Part shown: piece after piece, positions 12,059 to 26,300 of the stretch
How positions within the stretch are numbered: position 1 is the first letter of the stretch
How the letters are laid out: every line of letters begins with the position of its first letter
Assembly: GCA_013399115.1 (NCBI GenBank)
Contig: VXAA01001883.1
Location: 310,001 to 374,000 of the forward strand
DNA from: Anseranas semipalmata
Taxonomy: Eukaryota; Chordata; Aves; Anseriformes; Anseranatidae
Direction: 5' to 3'
DNA length: 64,000 nucleotides
Notes under the pieces: generated by a model
Seen by the model: only the letters and a program-made list of their open reading frames with translations
What the model was told of the DNA's origin: nothing
Database searches by the model: none
Translations under genes and position numbers: made by a program

Positions 12059-12275
12059 CGCAAAGGCTGAAGACATTCAGCCTTCCAGGCCATAAGCAGA
12101 CTGAACATGTCCCCAGCGCGTACTTGCCAGCAGCAGCTACGCTGCAGGTGGGGCAGATGCAGCCCAGACGTACAGCACGCTCTCCCGAGGCAGTCCGAAG
12201 CCGCCTGCCAAGCTCACTCACGTAGTCTTCGTGCACCGTGAAGGCTGAAGCCAACTCCAGCAACACCGCGACAGC
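12059..12275. other. CpG-dense islet
   Basis: About 13 CpGs in 217 bases with visibly raised GC, including CCAGCGCGTA, AGACGTACAGCACGC, CCCGAGG, GTCCGAAGCCGCC and ACACCGCGAC. Open frames exist on both strands across it (72 and 90 codons), as expected when GC-rich sequence removes stop codons. I see no known protein family. It could be a regulatory CpG islet or a decayed exon. Confidence 0.4.
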
Positions 12276-15200
12276 CAGTCCTTTCAGACAGGCTGAGCCC
12301 TGGCTACCTGTAGCAACAGCAGGACTCTCAGCCTTTGAGATGGATGTAAAGGGAGGTGCAATAATCTCTTATATAGACCAAGCACCTGGGGGAAACCAAA
12401 GTTCACACCTTGCCAGTGACCTTCATTCTAGCAGCAAACCGTGTTGTGGTAAGAGACCACAAAGAGATGCAACGTATTTAGGAAAGAGAAAAACGGAGCA
12501 ATCCGTTTGCTGTCACTTCAGTGTAACAGTCTTAACGCTTCTGTACTCTGCTGAAGGGCAGCCCAAAAGAATATATCTGCTTTGAGGTAAGAATAGTAAC
12601 AGGTATTTATTGCATGTCAATATTGCAGAAAAGGACAGGCACTGAAGTAAAGCTTCCAAGGACTTTGCTGGTTTGGAAATGTGTCCCAGGGCACCAGATA
12701 ACCTAAGCAGACAATGACCTTGGCAGCAACAGAAGGCTAATGTTTTCACAAGGATGAACTGACTGTTCCTGAACAAACTCTCCAACGCATTAAGGCACAA
12801 ACAGGCACTGATTCAAAAGCAGCCACGTATGTCTCCATCCCCAAAGTCTTACCCAAGCTAACAGACGTATGGGGGCCAGTATAGAATGTCACTGACCACT
12901 CAGATTTGAGTTCCCCTTTGTTCTTCAGCAGCACTGAATGTTATTGCTAGAGTACAAATATACACACATTAAGTGTATATAGTTGTACACACACAATATA
13001 TTTGCCACGTCTGGTGTTACTGAGCCACAGAACAGAGCATCCACGTTCACAGCTCTGTTAACCGTTCCAGAGCCAGCGGATGCATTTACTCATCTATGTG
13101 ATGCTACAGAGAATGCTAGAGATGAGAGCGGGCATTTCCCCACCTCTCTGCACATCCACAGTTCTCCACGTGCCTCTGCAACTGCCACGAGAGTCGTCAT
13201 TACCGTATGTCTGACTGGCCTCCTGTACCACGAAACTCATTACCTCCTCCAGACAATCATTTCAGCAAAGAGCAGAAAATACTACTAGAAGAAGAAAAAT
13301 GGGAGTTGGTAAAGTTACAAAGATCGGATGGGTTTGTTAGACTAGGAACAAAATCTCGTTTCCTGTTAGGTCACGGAACCAAGATGCACATTTCCAACCT
13401 TCATTTTAGCCCCTTCTGGAAATGCTGTAATGGGCTGTGAGGACAATGCCTTCAGCGTTTCCTCCTGCTTCAGCTGAAATTCCGCCAGGTAGTCTGGAAG
13501 TACACTAGACAGACCTGACACCTTAATTTTTATTTTATGTTATGAGTTAATATTATGAAAGAGAAAAACACAAACTGAAACCTCTATGTTTACAGTTTAA
13601 GTAGAAGAATTAGTGGGCAGAAATAGGGAAGCTGCCAAAGCATGCCAACACAGATGCAATTCTCTTGCTGTGACACCTTTCTTCATTGTATTGAGCATGA
13701 TAGCAAGGAAGGAAAAGCAGCACAGGAAGAGAAAACACACTGGTAATTACAGCTACAGTTCCAATAAAAGAAACACAATAAAAATCTAAGCATTCAGGAA
13801 CAGTAAATCTCTTTTTTTCTCCACATTGGTGTAACATTAAAATGAGTAAAAACTAATGTCATCATATAGCTATAAACCTTGTCTCTGGTGGAATAGATTC
13901 AAAGGGTAGCCTGCTTTTAACACACTCATTGCCCAGGCATATATTTTTAGTCTTGACTCTAAGCCTCTACTTAGAAAAAAATAGAGCTACATAATTCCAC
14001 TACTAAAAGATAGCCTACAACTCCAGTTTTTCATTGTACTTTGCTTTTCTGAGTCCAAAGGAAGGTATGTACACCTTCTGATCTGCCCCTCCCTCTTCCT
14101 CAAATACACAGAAAGCCTAGTTTCCTAATGAAAATACGTGAAGACAAAATGAGCAGTCACCAAAAAAAAAAAACCCTCAAAGTTTTATTGGTAACTTATG
14201 TCTTTGGGAGTAGTACAGCAAACACAGAAATATTCAAAGGCAAAGCAGTGATATGACTCTTGTCTATAGATACACAATACAGAATTTTCCCTAAATCTCC
14301 ATTCCTGCACCAAAACTTCCGTGGTCTAGATTTTAAGTTTTTCTAAGACTTTAATCCTGCTGGAACAGGCCTTTGTCCCGCATAGGATTGCTAAAGGCAT
14401 GATTTCCAATGATTTACTGCAAGAAGATCCAAGGTTTGGACATAACTTCACGTGTGCAGTCAGTAACTGCATTTTTGCTTGCCTTTGCTGCAAGAGAATT
14501 TACATGTTACGAAATGACTGTGGACTGGATTCTCAAAAACATTTCATTGACTTTCAAGTCAATAGTACTTAGCGTTCTTAAACTACTTAAGTGCTTTTGT
14601 AAATCCAACACAAGTCTGTAAATCAGATTTGTTCTGTCCAGTTTGCCCAAGAGGCAGCACTTTCAAGTTTTCTTCCAAGTCCCAGCGTCAGTATGCTCTG
14701 CAACTAGTCTCTTTATTCTTAAATACTCATGGGTCACTTACAGAAAACTGTCCAAACAACAACAAAAAAGTAATACTTGAAACTTCTGAAGCTTATAGTT
14801 CTTGTATGACATATGACTACTACAAACATTATTAGAAAAAATAAAAATTAGAAACAATTAATTATGAACTAGAGAAACAATTGATAAGTTTCATTTGAAA
14901 TCATTAGCCTTCCCTTACTATTGCGAAAACTGTCACTAACTGGAGAGAAACATTCCCACCCTTGCTACAGATTGGAATTGCACTACTATGTCCTGCTGCT
15001 GTTGCACAGAACACCTGTTCTCTTGAGCAAATTGTTCAGAAGAGATCTTGTTGGACAATCGGGAATATCTGGGAATTATAGCAAGCCCATGACCAACACC
15101 AAGGACATTGTTTTGTGGTCTCTCTGGTGTATGCTAAATATGAGCAGTATTGAAGCAGCCAGTTGTGTACATTTGGGTACTGATCGCTAAATACCATTTG

Positions 15201-15391
15201 AGCAGCATAAGCAGAGTGTTGTGCCTTGAGCTGCAAGCTCAGGGTGTGATGAGATTTCCGTACTTGAATACAGAGGAATTTAAGTGAAGGAACTTCAGTT
15301 CAATTCAGCTGAGGGGCTGTGGTTTGTTTGATACTTTACCAAATGTTTCTACACAATTTTTAAAATCTGAGGTGGCCTTTCAGCTGTTCCA
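12276..15391. other. Non-coding unique sequence
   Basis: No recognisable gene. The 115-codon frame at 12238-12585 and the 101-codon frame at 12983-13288 have no family resemblance. A small hairpin (ATATACAC at 12958-12965 pairing with GTGTATAT at 12973-12980) and an A12 run at 14162-14173 are present. Confidence 0.5.
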
Positions 15392-15632
15392 ACGAGCTGC
15401 CTGGGCCAAATTCCAGCAGAAGTAGAACCACGCAGGCAAATTGCTCTGCTTCTACGCGACTACAGTGCTGGAGGTAGCGACGCCTGAGCTGCCAGAGCAG
15501 AGGTGATGTACGACAAGAGCTGCACAGAAGCGCTGTGGGGCACGGCGATGCTCCCTGCCTGTCCCTTGCAGGTGTGCCGTACTTCTGCAGCATCCAGCAT
15601 GGTTTTAGCAATACAAGACATGCTCCAAGCGA
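15392..15632. other. CpG-dense islet
   Basis: About 12 CpGs in 240 bases, for example CTACGCGACT, GGTAGCGACGCC, AAGCGCTG and CACGGCGATG. Open frames lie on both strands (147 codons minus, 79 and 73 codons plus), none recognisable. Function unknown. Confidence 0.3.
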
Positions 15633-18554
15633 GGTTCTTGCAGCTTTACCTGGTATCACCCTTTTTACTTCAGAAGAGTTCTTACATAAAAGCAGTGCAT
15701 GTGCAGATGGTACAGAGGCATTATTCCAAAGCCTCTGGTTGAACATTGCCCTGTAGACAAATAACTGGGTATTTTTACTTTCTATTACACTTTTTTCAGC
15801 CAATACACCTGCATTTACACAGTTTTCTTAACGTGGGCTAAAATGCTTAGTTTTGTGCATTTCCAAAATGGCGATATGATCAGACAGCGGGTAATCCAGC
15901 CTTTAGGGTTCTTTCGTGCGCCATCCCTCTTGCACACAATTCTTACCAAAGTAGGCCTGGTTAAATTGTGTGCAGCCACTTGAAAATATAGGAAAAATAC
16001 ATTACAAGAACTTGGCTTCAAAATGCCCTTTTAAAATTGGGCCAAAACACATTGGATTAAGTCTTCAATCAGAATTCCTACTGCTCCTATCGAACAAAAC
16101 AGGAATTACATTCACCAAGTGAATCACTGGATTGTAAATGGAAACCGATAACTGCAATTATATATGGCAGAAAACAAGTTTGCAAATATATAGGTTTATT
16201 ATCTGAGGCTTTCTTTGTATTTCTTTCCCTCCTTTTCCTTGTAATGAAGAAGCTGTTAGTGGCAGATGGAATTAAGGACAAGCTGCTTTGAGTGCTTTTA
16301 GACTGTCACTTGGCTTTACACTCAAGAGCTGACACAGAAAGTAACTCCCTTCTAATAACTCTGCAACATATTTCCTGAGTCCGCCACTCTCTAATCAAAA
16401 ACTGTGTGCACTTCCCAAATGAAGTCTGACAGACCTTATCATTGCACCGGTACTCGAACAAAAAGTAGACAAATCATCATCTGAACAAAATCCATCTATT
16501 GCACTTTAGGGAGCATAAGGGAGGCAGCTTTAGGCAGCTTTTGGGAGGCATAAACTTGTTTTCTTCAGTTATGATAATGTCAACATCTACAATCAAGCCC
16601 ATAAAGTTAGGATAGCTGTTAGCACTATTACTACTAGTTTTTTGCATTTGAGCACTGAAGTACTTTATGGAATGCAAAGCACGTGGAAAATTTGGACAGG
16701 GTAGGAACCTAACTGAATGCTATCTGCATTCAGTTCCCATTCTATCAACTAATATGGAAAAAGCTCAGTCACGCTGGTGGCAGTTATCCAAATACCAAGA
16801 AGGACGTGAGGTGTTCTTGCTGTAGACCTAGATCCTTGCATGACAGCTTCCACATCCATCCTCAATTTGCAGCGTCTGTTACTGTACCAAGCCCACTTCC
16901 AGACAAACAGATAAGCCAGACAAGATCTTGAAGCCAAGCAGTCCAAGGCTGACATCGCAATTTTCAGCAGCTGTCACTGATACAGAACTTTTTTTCTCTT
17001 TGTTATGAGACTGTTGCTTTAAAGGATGTGTTAAAATTTGTAGCTGAAATAAGTCAATGTGTAATTGCATATTGTTTCACTAGAGGGACAGAGTGCCATA
17101 TACACCTGCCTGTGGATGTCATCAAAATATCATGGCTCACTTGGTGGCACTCGCTCCTACACTGACTGTCCCACATTGAAAGGTTCATGCCCTGATGGAA
17201 GATTGACACAAAAGTTATGTTCAGGATAAACCCTCTAACACTAGCGTATTAGTATTACGTTAGGAAAATGCTCTCACTGAAGTTCTACAAGGACAGATGC
17301 TGTGCAGAATCTTCCTGCCAGCAGCCAGTAAATACGTTCACAGCTATAGCTACAAAAATAAAGAACCACAATAGGTATGCAGCTGCTAAATGCGAAGCAT
17401 CCTGTGTTGGCCACTAACTGCTTGCAGAAAGGCAGGTAACAGGGATAAGCTGGTTAAGGACAGAGCACTGACAACTCCTACAACTGCATACAAACCAGTT
17501 CTAACCCAAACTGTGTGTGACATAAGCTCTTGTATATCTGACAAGCTCCCTTTCCCTGCACAAACAAGGCAGTATCTTATCAATCATATTTAACCTTAAA
17601 ACATAAGAAAATATCATGTGCCAAGTCTGCTGCAGAGAGATGAGATCACCTGAAGATTCCTCAAGAGAAAGTGGTATTTCTGGAGATAATAGAGTATAGC
17701 GTCCATAAATGTGAAGCACCATGGTACAAAATACAAAAAGGCAGAAAATATGATAACCAACTAAGGTCGCAAAGGATTTTAGCCCTTTACAGGTCTGCAA
17801 ATTGTTACCCTGTGTTTTTAGACAGAATGTATTCAGCACATACATTCAAATTACATTCTGTCCTTTAAAGCAAAAACAAAACAATTAAAAAGTAGTTCCC
17901 CAAGCAGCAAAACTAATGTAAGGTTTGGAGTCTCAGGTGGCTAATGGGGTGCTAATGATAACTGAAGGTTTTCTAGTGGCTTATGGTATCCATAATATTT
18001 TGTTAGAATACTTATGGAACAGATGAAAAAAATTTGCTCCAAATTTGGCAGTAGTGGTGGCTGTGCAATCCCAAGAAATGCGGTTTGTAACATTCTGGAT
18101 AGCAACTTGAATTCCCAAAATCTGAAATGTAATGAAGCTTTCCTTTTTACATATTTTTAGGAATGGTCCATTTCTCTTGGGACTTTACCAGAAAAAAAAC
18201 ATCTTGAGAATCATCTCTCTACACTGCGAGGCATGTCTCTGCACTAGCCTTCAAGGAATTCATTTTCTTATGAGACAAGTGAGCAATTCTGGGTGCAAAT
18301 AGAAGTTTCCCAGAGATAACTATTATTAAACAACAGAATTCCTCATTCCTCTTTTCTTCTGTGCCTCTTTCTAGCCATGAAATAGATGACAATGTCCACA
18401 GGGCACCGGATATCGGCAATCCCATTAAGTCCAGTTGGACAGACATTGGACTATCCAGCAAGCACAACATTGTTCTCAAATGAGGGCCAAACTGAATCCA
18501 AAACTACCTTTGCTTACTTTCTTCCAATGATTTGAGACATCAGAATCCAATGTC

Positions 18555-18571
18555 TTTTTTTTTTTTTTTTT
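18555..18571. repeat. T17 mononucleotide tract
   Basis: Uninterrupted run of 17 T. It may be an old retroposon tail in minus orientation, but no adjoining retroposon body is recognisable. Confidence 0.9.
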
Positions 18572-21500
18572 GGCAATTTCAGCAAAGAGCCACTATTTGT
18601 GTTGGAACATGTGTACCATATGTGGGTATAAAAGCCTTATTTGAGAAAGGAATCTACAATGTATCTCATTTCATCAGATCTATTTTTCAGTCTATGTATT
18701 TGAACACATTAATGAAATATGTGCAATGGACCCACTGCCAAAATCATCAGCATTCAGGAAAATAAAATTCACTGTAGTATTTCATTTCACTTTGACTATT
18801 TCACACACCTTTCACCTTGTATATTCATCAACCTTTCAGCAGCTGCAGGGATCTACAGGCTCTGGAAGTAGTTCAGCTGGTACCAAAGATGCAGGTTACA
18901 CTGCACTGTTTTAACACTCTGACCTCTGCTTGTAGAAATTTATGTGCATCTACAGCTACCTAAATATTGGAGGTGTCATGGTGCATGTGAAGCTGAAAGA
19001 ACGATTTGTTTTCACTTAACATTTTTTTATCCCTCTGAGGTTTCATATTCACAATCCAGAGGCCTTCCTGTTAATCATTCAGTTTTTCAGAGATTTTATT
19101 GCCATAGAACAAGCCTGGAGATTTTCAGACTTGTTAGCAGACAGGATGCGAGCAGGTGAAGCCTAACGCACAGCATAAACCTGGGCTGCCAGTTGTAAGT
19201 GTGACTTTTCTTTTGCCAGCCAGAAGCTGATTCGGTGACCAGCAATATAAAGGCACAGTATATCACACCAGTTAATGAAATTTCTCAACATCAAAGATGT
19301 CTTGAAATTAAAGAAAGAAAAGACCCGTGAGGTTACCTAAGCTACCGTCCTCAAAACACTGGACTGTTCTTGGCAGCATTTTTTGAAAAGCAAGTTTTAA
19401 AAGAGCAAAGTGATGATTTCTTCCAGCACTTCCCTTGCAGCAGAGAGAGGACCACATATCAGCACTGGCACAGGGCACAGAAATAGCCAAAGTCCTTCAC
19501 ACTGCTTAGATCCCAAGCGCAGAGTCAGGCCTGTCGGCAGCACTCACACACGACACACCTGCAGTACAATGGCAGAGGACAGCACAAGCTGCCACCGCAG
19601 GAACCCGATGAATATTTTTCACTGCATCAGTGAAATTTTAGCCAATGAAAATCCAGACATGCTGTATTAATTGCCATTCCATTAGGGTTTTTAATAGCTC
19701 ATCAGTGAAAAACAAGGGGAGAAGAGAAAAATATTCATATAACGGGATATTAACTTCAGAAAAATCTTATAATATGGTAATTCCTAACCATGTGACTGTG
19801 TGCTACCTGCTTTCTGAGATGACTTTTTTCAATCATATGCAAAGCAAACAAGAATGCCACAATTTATGGAGACTTGCTGGGGTACCATAGGTATCTAAGG
19901 TAACAATATAAAATTAATTTCTCGTCTTTGATTAGAATTGTCAGCTACTTGAGGCTCTCATGAAAAGAAAAAGAATGAAAGACAGGTGCAGGTGCATTTC
20001 AGACTATAGTGCCCAATCCCGTCATTTTAACTCCAGCACCTTTCAAATTAAGCCTTTATTTTTTCCTTAAGGTGTGGTACTCGGCCACTTTGATCACTAC
20101 CCTTGTGGCATTCCTTTGTGCATTCACAGTATTGTTCTCCAATACAAATACAGAGGAAATTGTAGCTTAAAAATAAATGAACACTGTGCAGCATGGGGAG
20201 CTGATGTCAAAGTAGACTGAATAGGTTTTTATCTAATACTGAAGTCTGGGCTTCCTAAAGCTCCTAGCTCAAGGCATAGTAATTCAATGGCAAATTAGCA
20301 TAAAGTAGACTCATAACAGACTTTGAAAATGAGTATTAGAGCCCTTCCATCACACAGACAAAAGAAATCTTGCTGTAATATGTGAGGTGTTCCAGCTCTG
20401 ATAGCCTGTTGAGAAACAAAAAAATCCTTACACACACACCAAGTAGTATCATAGCTTAGCCACAGCGCACACAAGCGTGAAAGAAACAAATACCTTTGGC
20501 AGTGGGTGAGCTTTGGAAGATAAAGAGGACAGGTCTGACACAGAGTTTAGAAATGTGAAGCGCTATTTCAACAAATAGGAAATGTATAGGTAATTCAGCA
20601 ATGTAGAGCCATAAAGCAGGAGTGCAGCACCGAACAGCCACCCGATGATGGTTTGCAGTCTCAGGGAAGAGTTTAATGGATGCCCTGGTTGAGAGAACGC
20701 AGAGAGCTGTGAGGTTTAAAATGTTCCTGCACTTAAACAACAACTTAGCAGGAAAAAAAATATTACTAGTTAAAGGAAAAACAGGATCTTCCACCTCAGT
20801 ATGTGACCAAGAGGAGTTCTGAAGTATTGCATTAATGTAAGTTACACTACTACAAAGTGCAGTCTGGTCTCTTCTCAAACCCCCTTACATAGATCTGCTC
20901 ACAGAACCCTTGCCCTTGGTTTCTGATCTCAGAGAAATCTTCTGTTTTGTAAAATAGTCTTTTCCATAAGCTCCATCTTGAAGCAATTTCCTTCTCCACT
21001 GTGACTGCCCCACGTGGGGCTCAGGCCACCTCTCCTGGTATTTCCTTGTTGCTGTCAAGGAGCACCCAGCGCTGCATGCACCAGACCCTCATGGCACCAC
21101 TGCTGCCTGCTCTGCAGCCAGCACCTCCCAGCCTTTCTCCAGCCCATCGGACCTCTTCCTCCTTCATCATTTCCAAAAGCTTTACACTCACAGCATAAAC
21201 TTCTGTTAGGCCACTAGAAGTGCAAAAAAATAGCAAATTTATGCTATTAATTTCGCACGGTGATTTTGCAGTCTCCAGTGCTTGCAGCACCCCACTCATG
21301 CTGTCCACACATTTCAGTTGACGTCTACTTCTGCACCATCATTAATCGATACAGTGAGCATGCTTACGCCAGGCCTGATCTCTGAAGAACATCATTAGTA
21401 ACTGCCAGCTGATATTATCCCTTTTAATAGCATCTGCTGCAAGCTTTTCTTCAGTCAGTTCCCCACACGCATTACAATCCTTGCATTGATTGTTTTGTGT

Positions 21501-23352
21501 CTCCTAAAAGGAGAAACTGTATGTGTAGGCATCCCACTATTGGCAGATAGCTGCTTATCTCTTATTCTAGTTTTATTTATAAACTCCCTGGCAGGCTTGT
21601 TAACTGCCCATAAAATTACAGGAGGCGTACAAAAAAATCCTACTCATATGTAAAATCTGCAAACCATTTTGTTGCCCATAATTTTGAAGGTGGCTGCTGT
21701 TGACAGTGTTTTCACTAACTTGGCTAACTTTATTTCTAATTTAAAGTTCCTCTGGAATCTCTAATCCCCTATTTGAAATTCCTGTTACTGGGGGCTCTAA
21801 TCACAATTGGCTTGGCAAGAAAGATGTTTTCGCAGCTTCTCTCTGTTAGTGCCAACCTAGTCACACACACTCCACTCAATCAAAAGTAACCGTCCTCAGG
21901 TTGGGAACTACCTTGTGCACTGCCCACAGTCCTACAGTAATGAGTTACGGGGTCTCTTGAACCAGCAGCTTTTTTGCACCAATGTTACAAAGTTGGGATT
22001 TCTTTGGAGTTATAAGACATTAAAGGGAAAATCAAAAATGTTAAACCGTTATTTTCTTGTTCTTTAGTCTTTTTCACCTGGACAGAATCTCTTTACAGAT
22101 TCTTTTTGATGAGCAAAAGCTAAAATAAATACCAGGTCTATAATATGCCATATTAATTAATCAGTTTTAACTCCATCCATTCAAGCAGACACACCGCTAT
22201 ATAACTGCATTTGACATGATTTTGCCAATTCTAAAAATATCTGTAGATCTCACTTTTTTCCTTTCTTCACACACCCAGAGCTTCCACTGAGGCTATTCAT
22301 TCATTCATTGCATCCCTCTCTCCAGTATCACAGCTGCAGCTGAATATGAAAAATACAACATCTTTTCCAAACTGCTCCATGCATTTGATTTTTAAAACTG
22401 TAGATTAATCTCAACTTTTATGCTGAAAATAAATGAAAACATCCTTCCTGAACAAGATGACAAATATCTAAATTACAACAAATGAAATCATCTCTAATTT
22501 CATGTTTGCCCTTTCCATGCAGCTCATTAAGCTCCCACACAGCACCTCAGCTTTTCTTGAATTTACTGATCACATCCACACTACTCTGGGTAAAGGTCAT
22601 TTTACAGGTTTGTGTCAGTCTTTGTTTAAAGCAGCTTTTGCTCACAGCTGCTTCACTTTACTCTTAGAATCCTTTATGTTGTTTCTTTGTCCTGTTTCTC
22701 TTTCCATCTTTGGCATAATTTTCAAAGCATTTCACTGCAGAACTTCATGTCAGAACCACTTTCAGCATCTGTAGGGGTTCTGCAGAGGCCAGCAGTAGGG
22801 TCAAGTCTTTTAATCTTAACATTAATACCCTCACCATCAGACATCTGAAATATAAAATATCCATGCACGCAGATGACATTTGAAGGGTTTATTACAAATG
22901 ATGTTACATCCAGCTCAAACACACCCTCTTCTCCAATGACACAGGTGATCAGTTGGCTTAATAATCAACTACAGACTCTATTCCAATCTAATGGTGTGGT
23001 GAAGATTTCTTCCTGTCAAGACATTCAGCCTAGCAGAAACCTGTGGAGTATATGCTGAAAATTCTCCTTCAGTCTGTGTCATATTTAACAAACACCTTAA
23101 AGCAAAATCTTAGGAATATTTTGTCCTTTAACAAACACGTAGATTGCATGACAAAGTCTATCCTTATTACAAAAAAAGCTCTTTATGAAGAACTAGATAT
23201 TTAGTCTTGGTGCTATGTACTAATCCTTGTAAGGTAATGCAATAATTTTCTTCCCAAAGAATTAGAATCAATACTTATTAACTATTATATGTAATTTTAT
23301 TTAGCTGACATATTTCACAGAAAACATTATAACATAATCAGGATGAAAAAAC

Positions 23353-23371
23353 AGGGACTATTTTAGTCCCT
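23353..23371. repeat. Short perfect hairpin
   Basis: AGGGACTA at 23353-23360 pairs with TAGTCCCT at 23364-23371 around a TTT loop. An 8-bp stem is expected by chance in a window this size, so no function is claimed. Confidence 0.5.
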
Positions 23372-26300
23372 TTTGCAATGTGCATGCTTCTACACCTATG
23401 TGAATGACTTCTATTGATTGCAGAAAGTTCTGGGGGAAAAAACATGTTCAATGCCCAGAAACACACCTTTTACTGACAAAACAGAGGCAGAGAAGGAAAA
23501 GGATGCAAAGAAGAGTATATGCTTGAGCAGAATGGGAACCCTTGATTTCGAGTATCAAATGAGGTTTTGTTAGTTAAGTACACTTTCATGCAATAGATCT
23601 ACTACAGTATGTACTTAGAGTCTTCATAATACAGCATTCTAGCTATATATTATTATTATAACCATGCTGAAGTGCCTAACTCTGTGCATTAAAAAAGAAA
23701 AAAAGATGCTAGGGAATTTGTTTTCCTGTTTAAACAAAACATTTGCTCGTATCAAAAGAGATACATCATGTGGAAAACATACATAAGCAATTCATTTGCC
23801 AAGAAGATTTATACTTAACTTCTAAATATATTACTAGATGTGGAGCAGAGACAAAAGGTTATCATTCGTTAAGTAAAATGAGTGAGGCAGAATTCATCTG
23901 ATTAAAACATTAGCATATAAATATGATGGGAATCCTGAACCTCAGCGCATTCCAAGAACAACCACAAGTTCTTACGAGCCTTAGGGGTACAAGTCATCCC
24001 CGGCATAGATGATATAGCAGCAATCAAAATGGCATAGATTCACTAGGAGGAAGGAAATAACAACCAACTTTGAGAAAAGTTATAGCTTTAACATAAGTCT
24101 TTTTCAAAAGTTTGTGATACACCATTGGAATACATCATAAATTCCAGAGGCTCTTAAATATATTGCCTGTGAAGAGAAGTGTACAAATACACAACTAAAG
24201 CACAATTGAATTACAAAAGCTATATAAGTTACTGCTCTTCATCTCAGTCACTGCAGCTGACTGCAGGCTTTTAGCCTGCTCCAGTTGCCCTGTAAACGTC
24301 ACTAAGGATCCTTTCAGCAAATAAATTTCAATTCACAATTGCCAGGACACGGAGTGTGTGCAAAGGCAGCTCAGCTGAAAATGGGAACATGGGAAAACAC
24401 CATAACCTGGTCACATGCAACTGCAAGTCCCTTCCCTGAAGGGGATTTGCTATGAAGCAAGAGGAAACATATTTCAAGACCTCCTGATAATAGCTAGAAC
24501 TTTAGAAAGGAAAATATCTTCCCTTACCCAAACCCATCTTCAACTTTATATTTAGTTGGTGACAACTTGACTGGAAATATATTATGTAATTGGTATATAC
24601 AGATCCCTGATAAGGAAATATTAGTATTATATTATCTCAGTATTCCTTTATTTCACAATGGTAACTTTACTGTTGCTAAAGGCAGCAGGATGTCAACCGT
24701 AATATTTTCATGAATAGTTCAGAAACAAATTCAGTCTCAACCTTTATTATCTGAAATCTCTGAAATGAGCAATATCATCCACAGACTTCTGCATCCTGCT
24801 TCCAAATAAGAGATTAGGCATCCTAATAATCTTCACATGCAGCAAGAAATCGTTTTAATTTCTTTATCCAGAGTGCCACAGCTTTCAGAATCATTTATCA
24901 AAACAAACAAACAAAAATTCTATCTGATAAAATTATACCTCTCCATAAATCCACCCCCTCAATTACATTAATTTAGAGATAAAGAAATAACTGCATTGCA
25001 CTTTATGATCACAGATCCAGTGCTTAAATGAACTCAATGAATAAACAAGCTCTGGTATGCTAGACACTGCAAGCTAGCCTCCTCTTCTGGTTAAGGTATT
25101 GCCAGGGATATTGTCTATCATACCCTGCTACATTAACAGTAAAGGGGAGGTCATCAATCTTATAATCCACAGAAGAAGAAACCAGTAACAGAAACATGCT
25201 GCCTTGGCTGTGTCTGGTTAAGGACACTGCCTCTATAATAAAGTGAATTAGAGAAAATGGTCTGCTGCTAGTCTAAATAAAGCAAAAGTGTTAGGAGTGC
25301 AACATGAACATGGAGTCACAAAATTCAGTATAATTACTCAGACAACAACCCTGAAACGCAAAATTAAAACCAGGTACCTGAAATATAAATGCAGCATTCA
25401 TTTCATTTTGTTGTTCACTTAGTTCCTGCTCCCAACTCAGTGCTCATTCTGTTCCTACGAAGAGTTGTCAGATGAGGTCTCTCTTTTTTACCCAGGTATA
25501 AATTCAAATTCTTACCAAAAACATTTTTTCCAAAACATTGATTTGTGAGCATACACTAAACACGAGATACATCAGGGCTAAAATTGATGTTATTTTTTAT
25601 AGCCACATAGGTATCTTATGTATCTTCTCAATCACAGGAATCAGCTCCAGAAACTCGCACTAAGGTATCTTTGTGAAAAGCAGCTATAACAGTGAAGAGC
25701 ATCCTAATTCAGGAATTTTTGTTTAGCTCTGCAAATGTTTAACAGTGGCTATAAGGGGATCATACGCTCACAGATCTGACCAAACACCCAAAGACACTTA
25801 CAGGACTCTTATTTTAGTCACTGATTCCTAGGACCAGGCATCCTAAACTTCTCTTCAGACTCCAGATCCTTATCTTGGCTTCTAGGCACACTCTGGCAGA
25901 GCAAGCAGATCAGAACAGGCAGTTTCAAGGAAGTTAGTAAGAATACTAACAGCCTTGGAAAAAAATGAAGGAGAAAGATTTGGCTTTTTTTTTTTTCATC
26001 TAGAAAAGAAAGGATTGGTAAAGGAAGTGAGATGAATCATCTTAATGTAAAATGCTCTGACAAAGAGGGAGTTTGATCAATTATTCTCTGTGTCTGCTGG
26101 GGAGAGGACAAGAAATAATTGGCTTAATTTTAGGTGAAAAGGATTTAGATCGGGAAAAAATTCTATACATGAAAAGGTAATTATAATGGAACAGGCGGCT
26201 AAGTGAGGTTATGGAAACCCTGTCATTCCTTATAGGCACAGGTTAGGCACACATCTGTCAGGCATCGTAGAGGTAAACCTCATCATATCAAGAGCTGCAG

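Noticed and set aside
12238..12585. 115-codon plus-strand frame beside the CpG islet
   Set aside because: No family resemblance, and open frames also exist on the other strand.
12958..12980. 8-bp hairpin ATATACAC/GTGTATAT
   Set aside because: AT-rich, short and adjacent to CA/TA simple sequence; expected by chance.
15360..15803. 147-codon minus-strand open frame
   Set aside because: Overlaps a CpG-rich patch that removes stop codons in several frames; no domain or motif.
20456..20878. 140-codon minus-strand open frame
   Set aside because: Cysteine-rich by composition but no ordered motif spacing or family resemblance.
21001..21308. Three overlapping frames in GC-richer sequence near 21 kb
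   Set aside because: Open in several frames on both strands; no known domain and no convincing splice-bounded exon.
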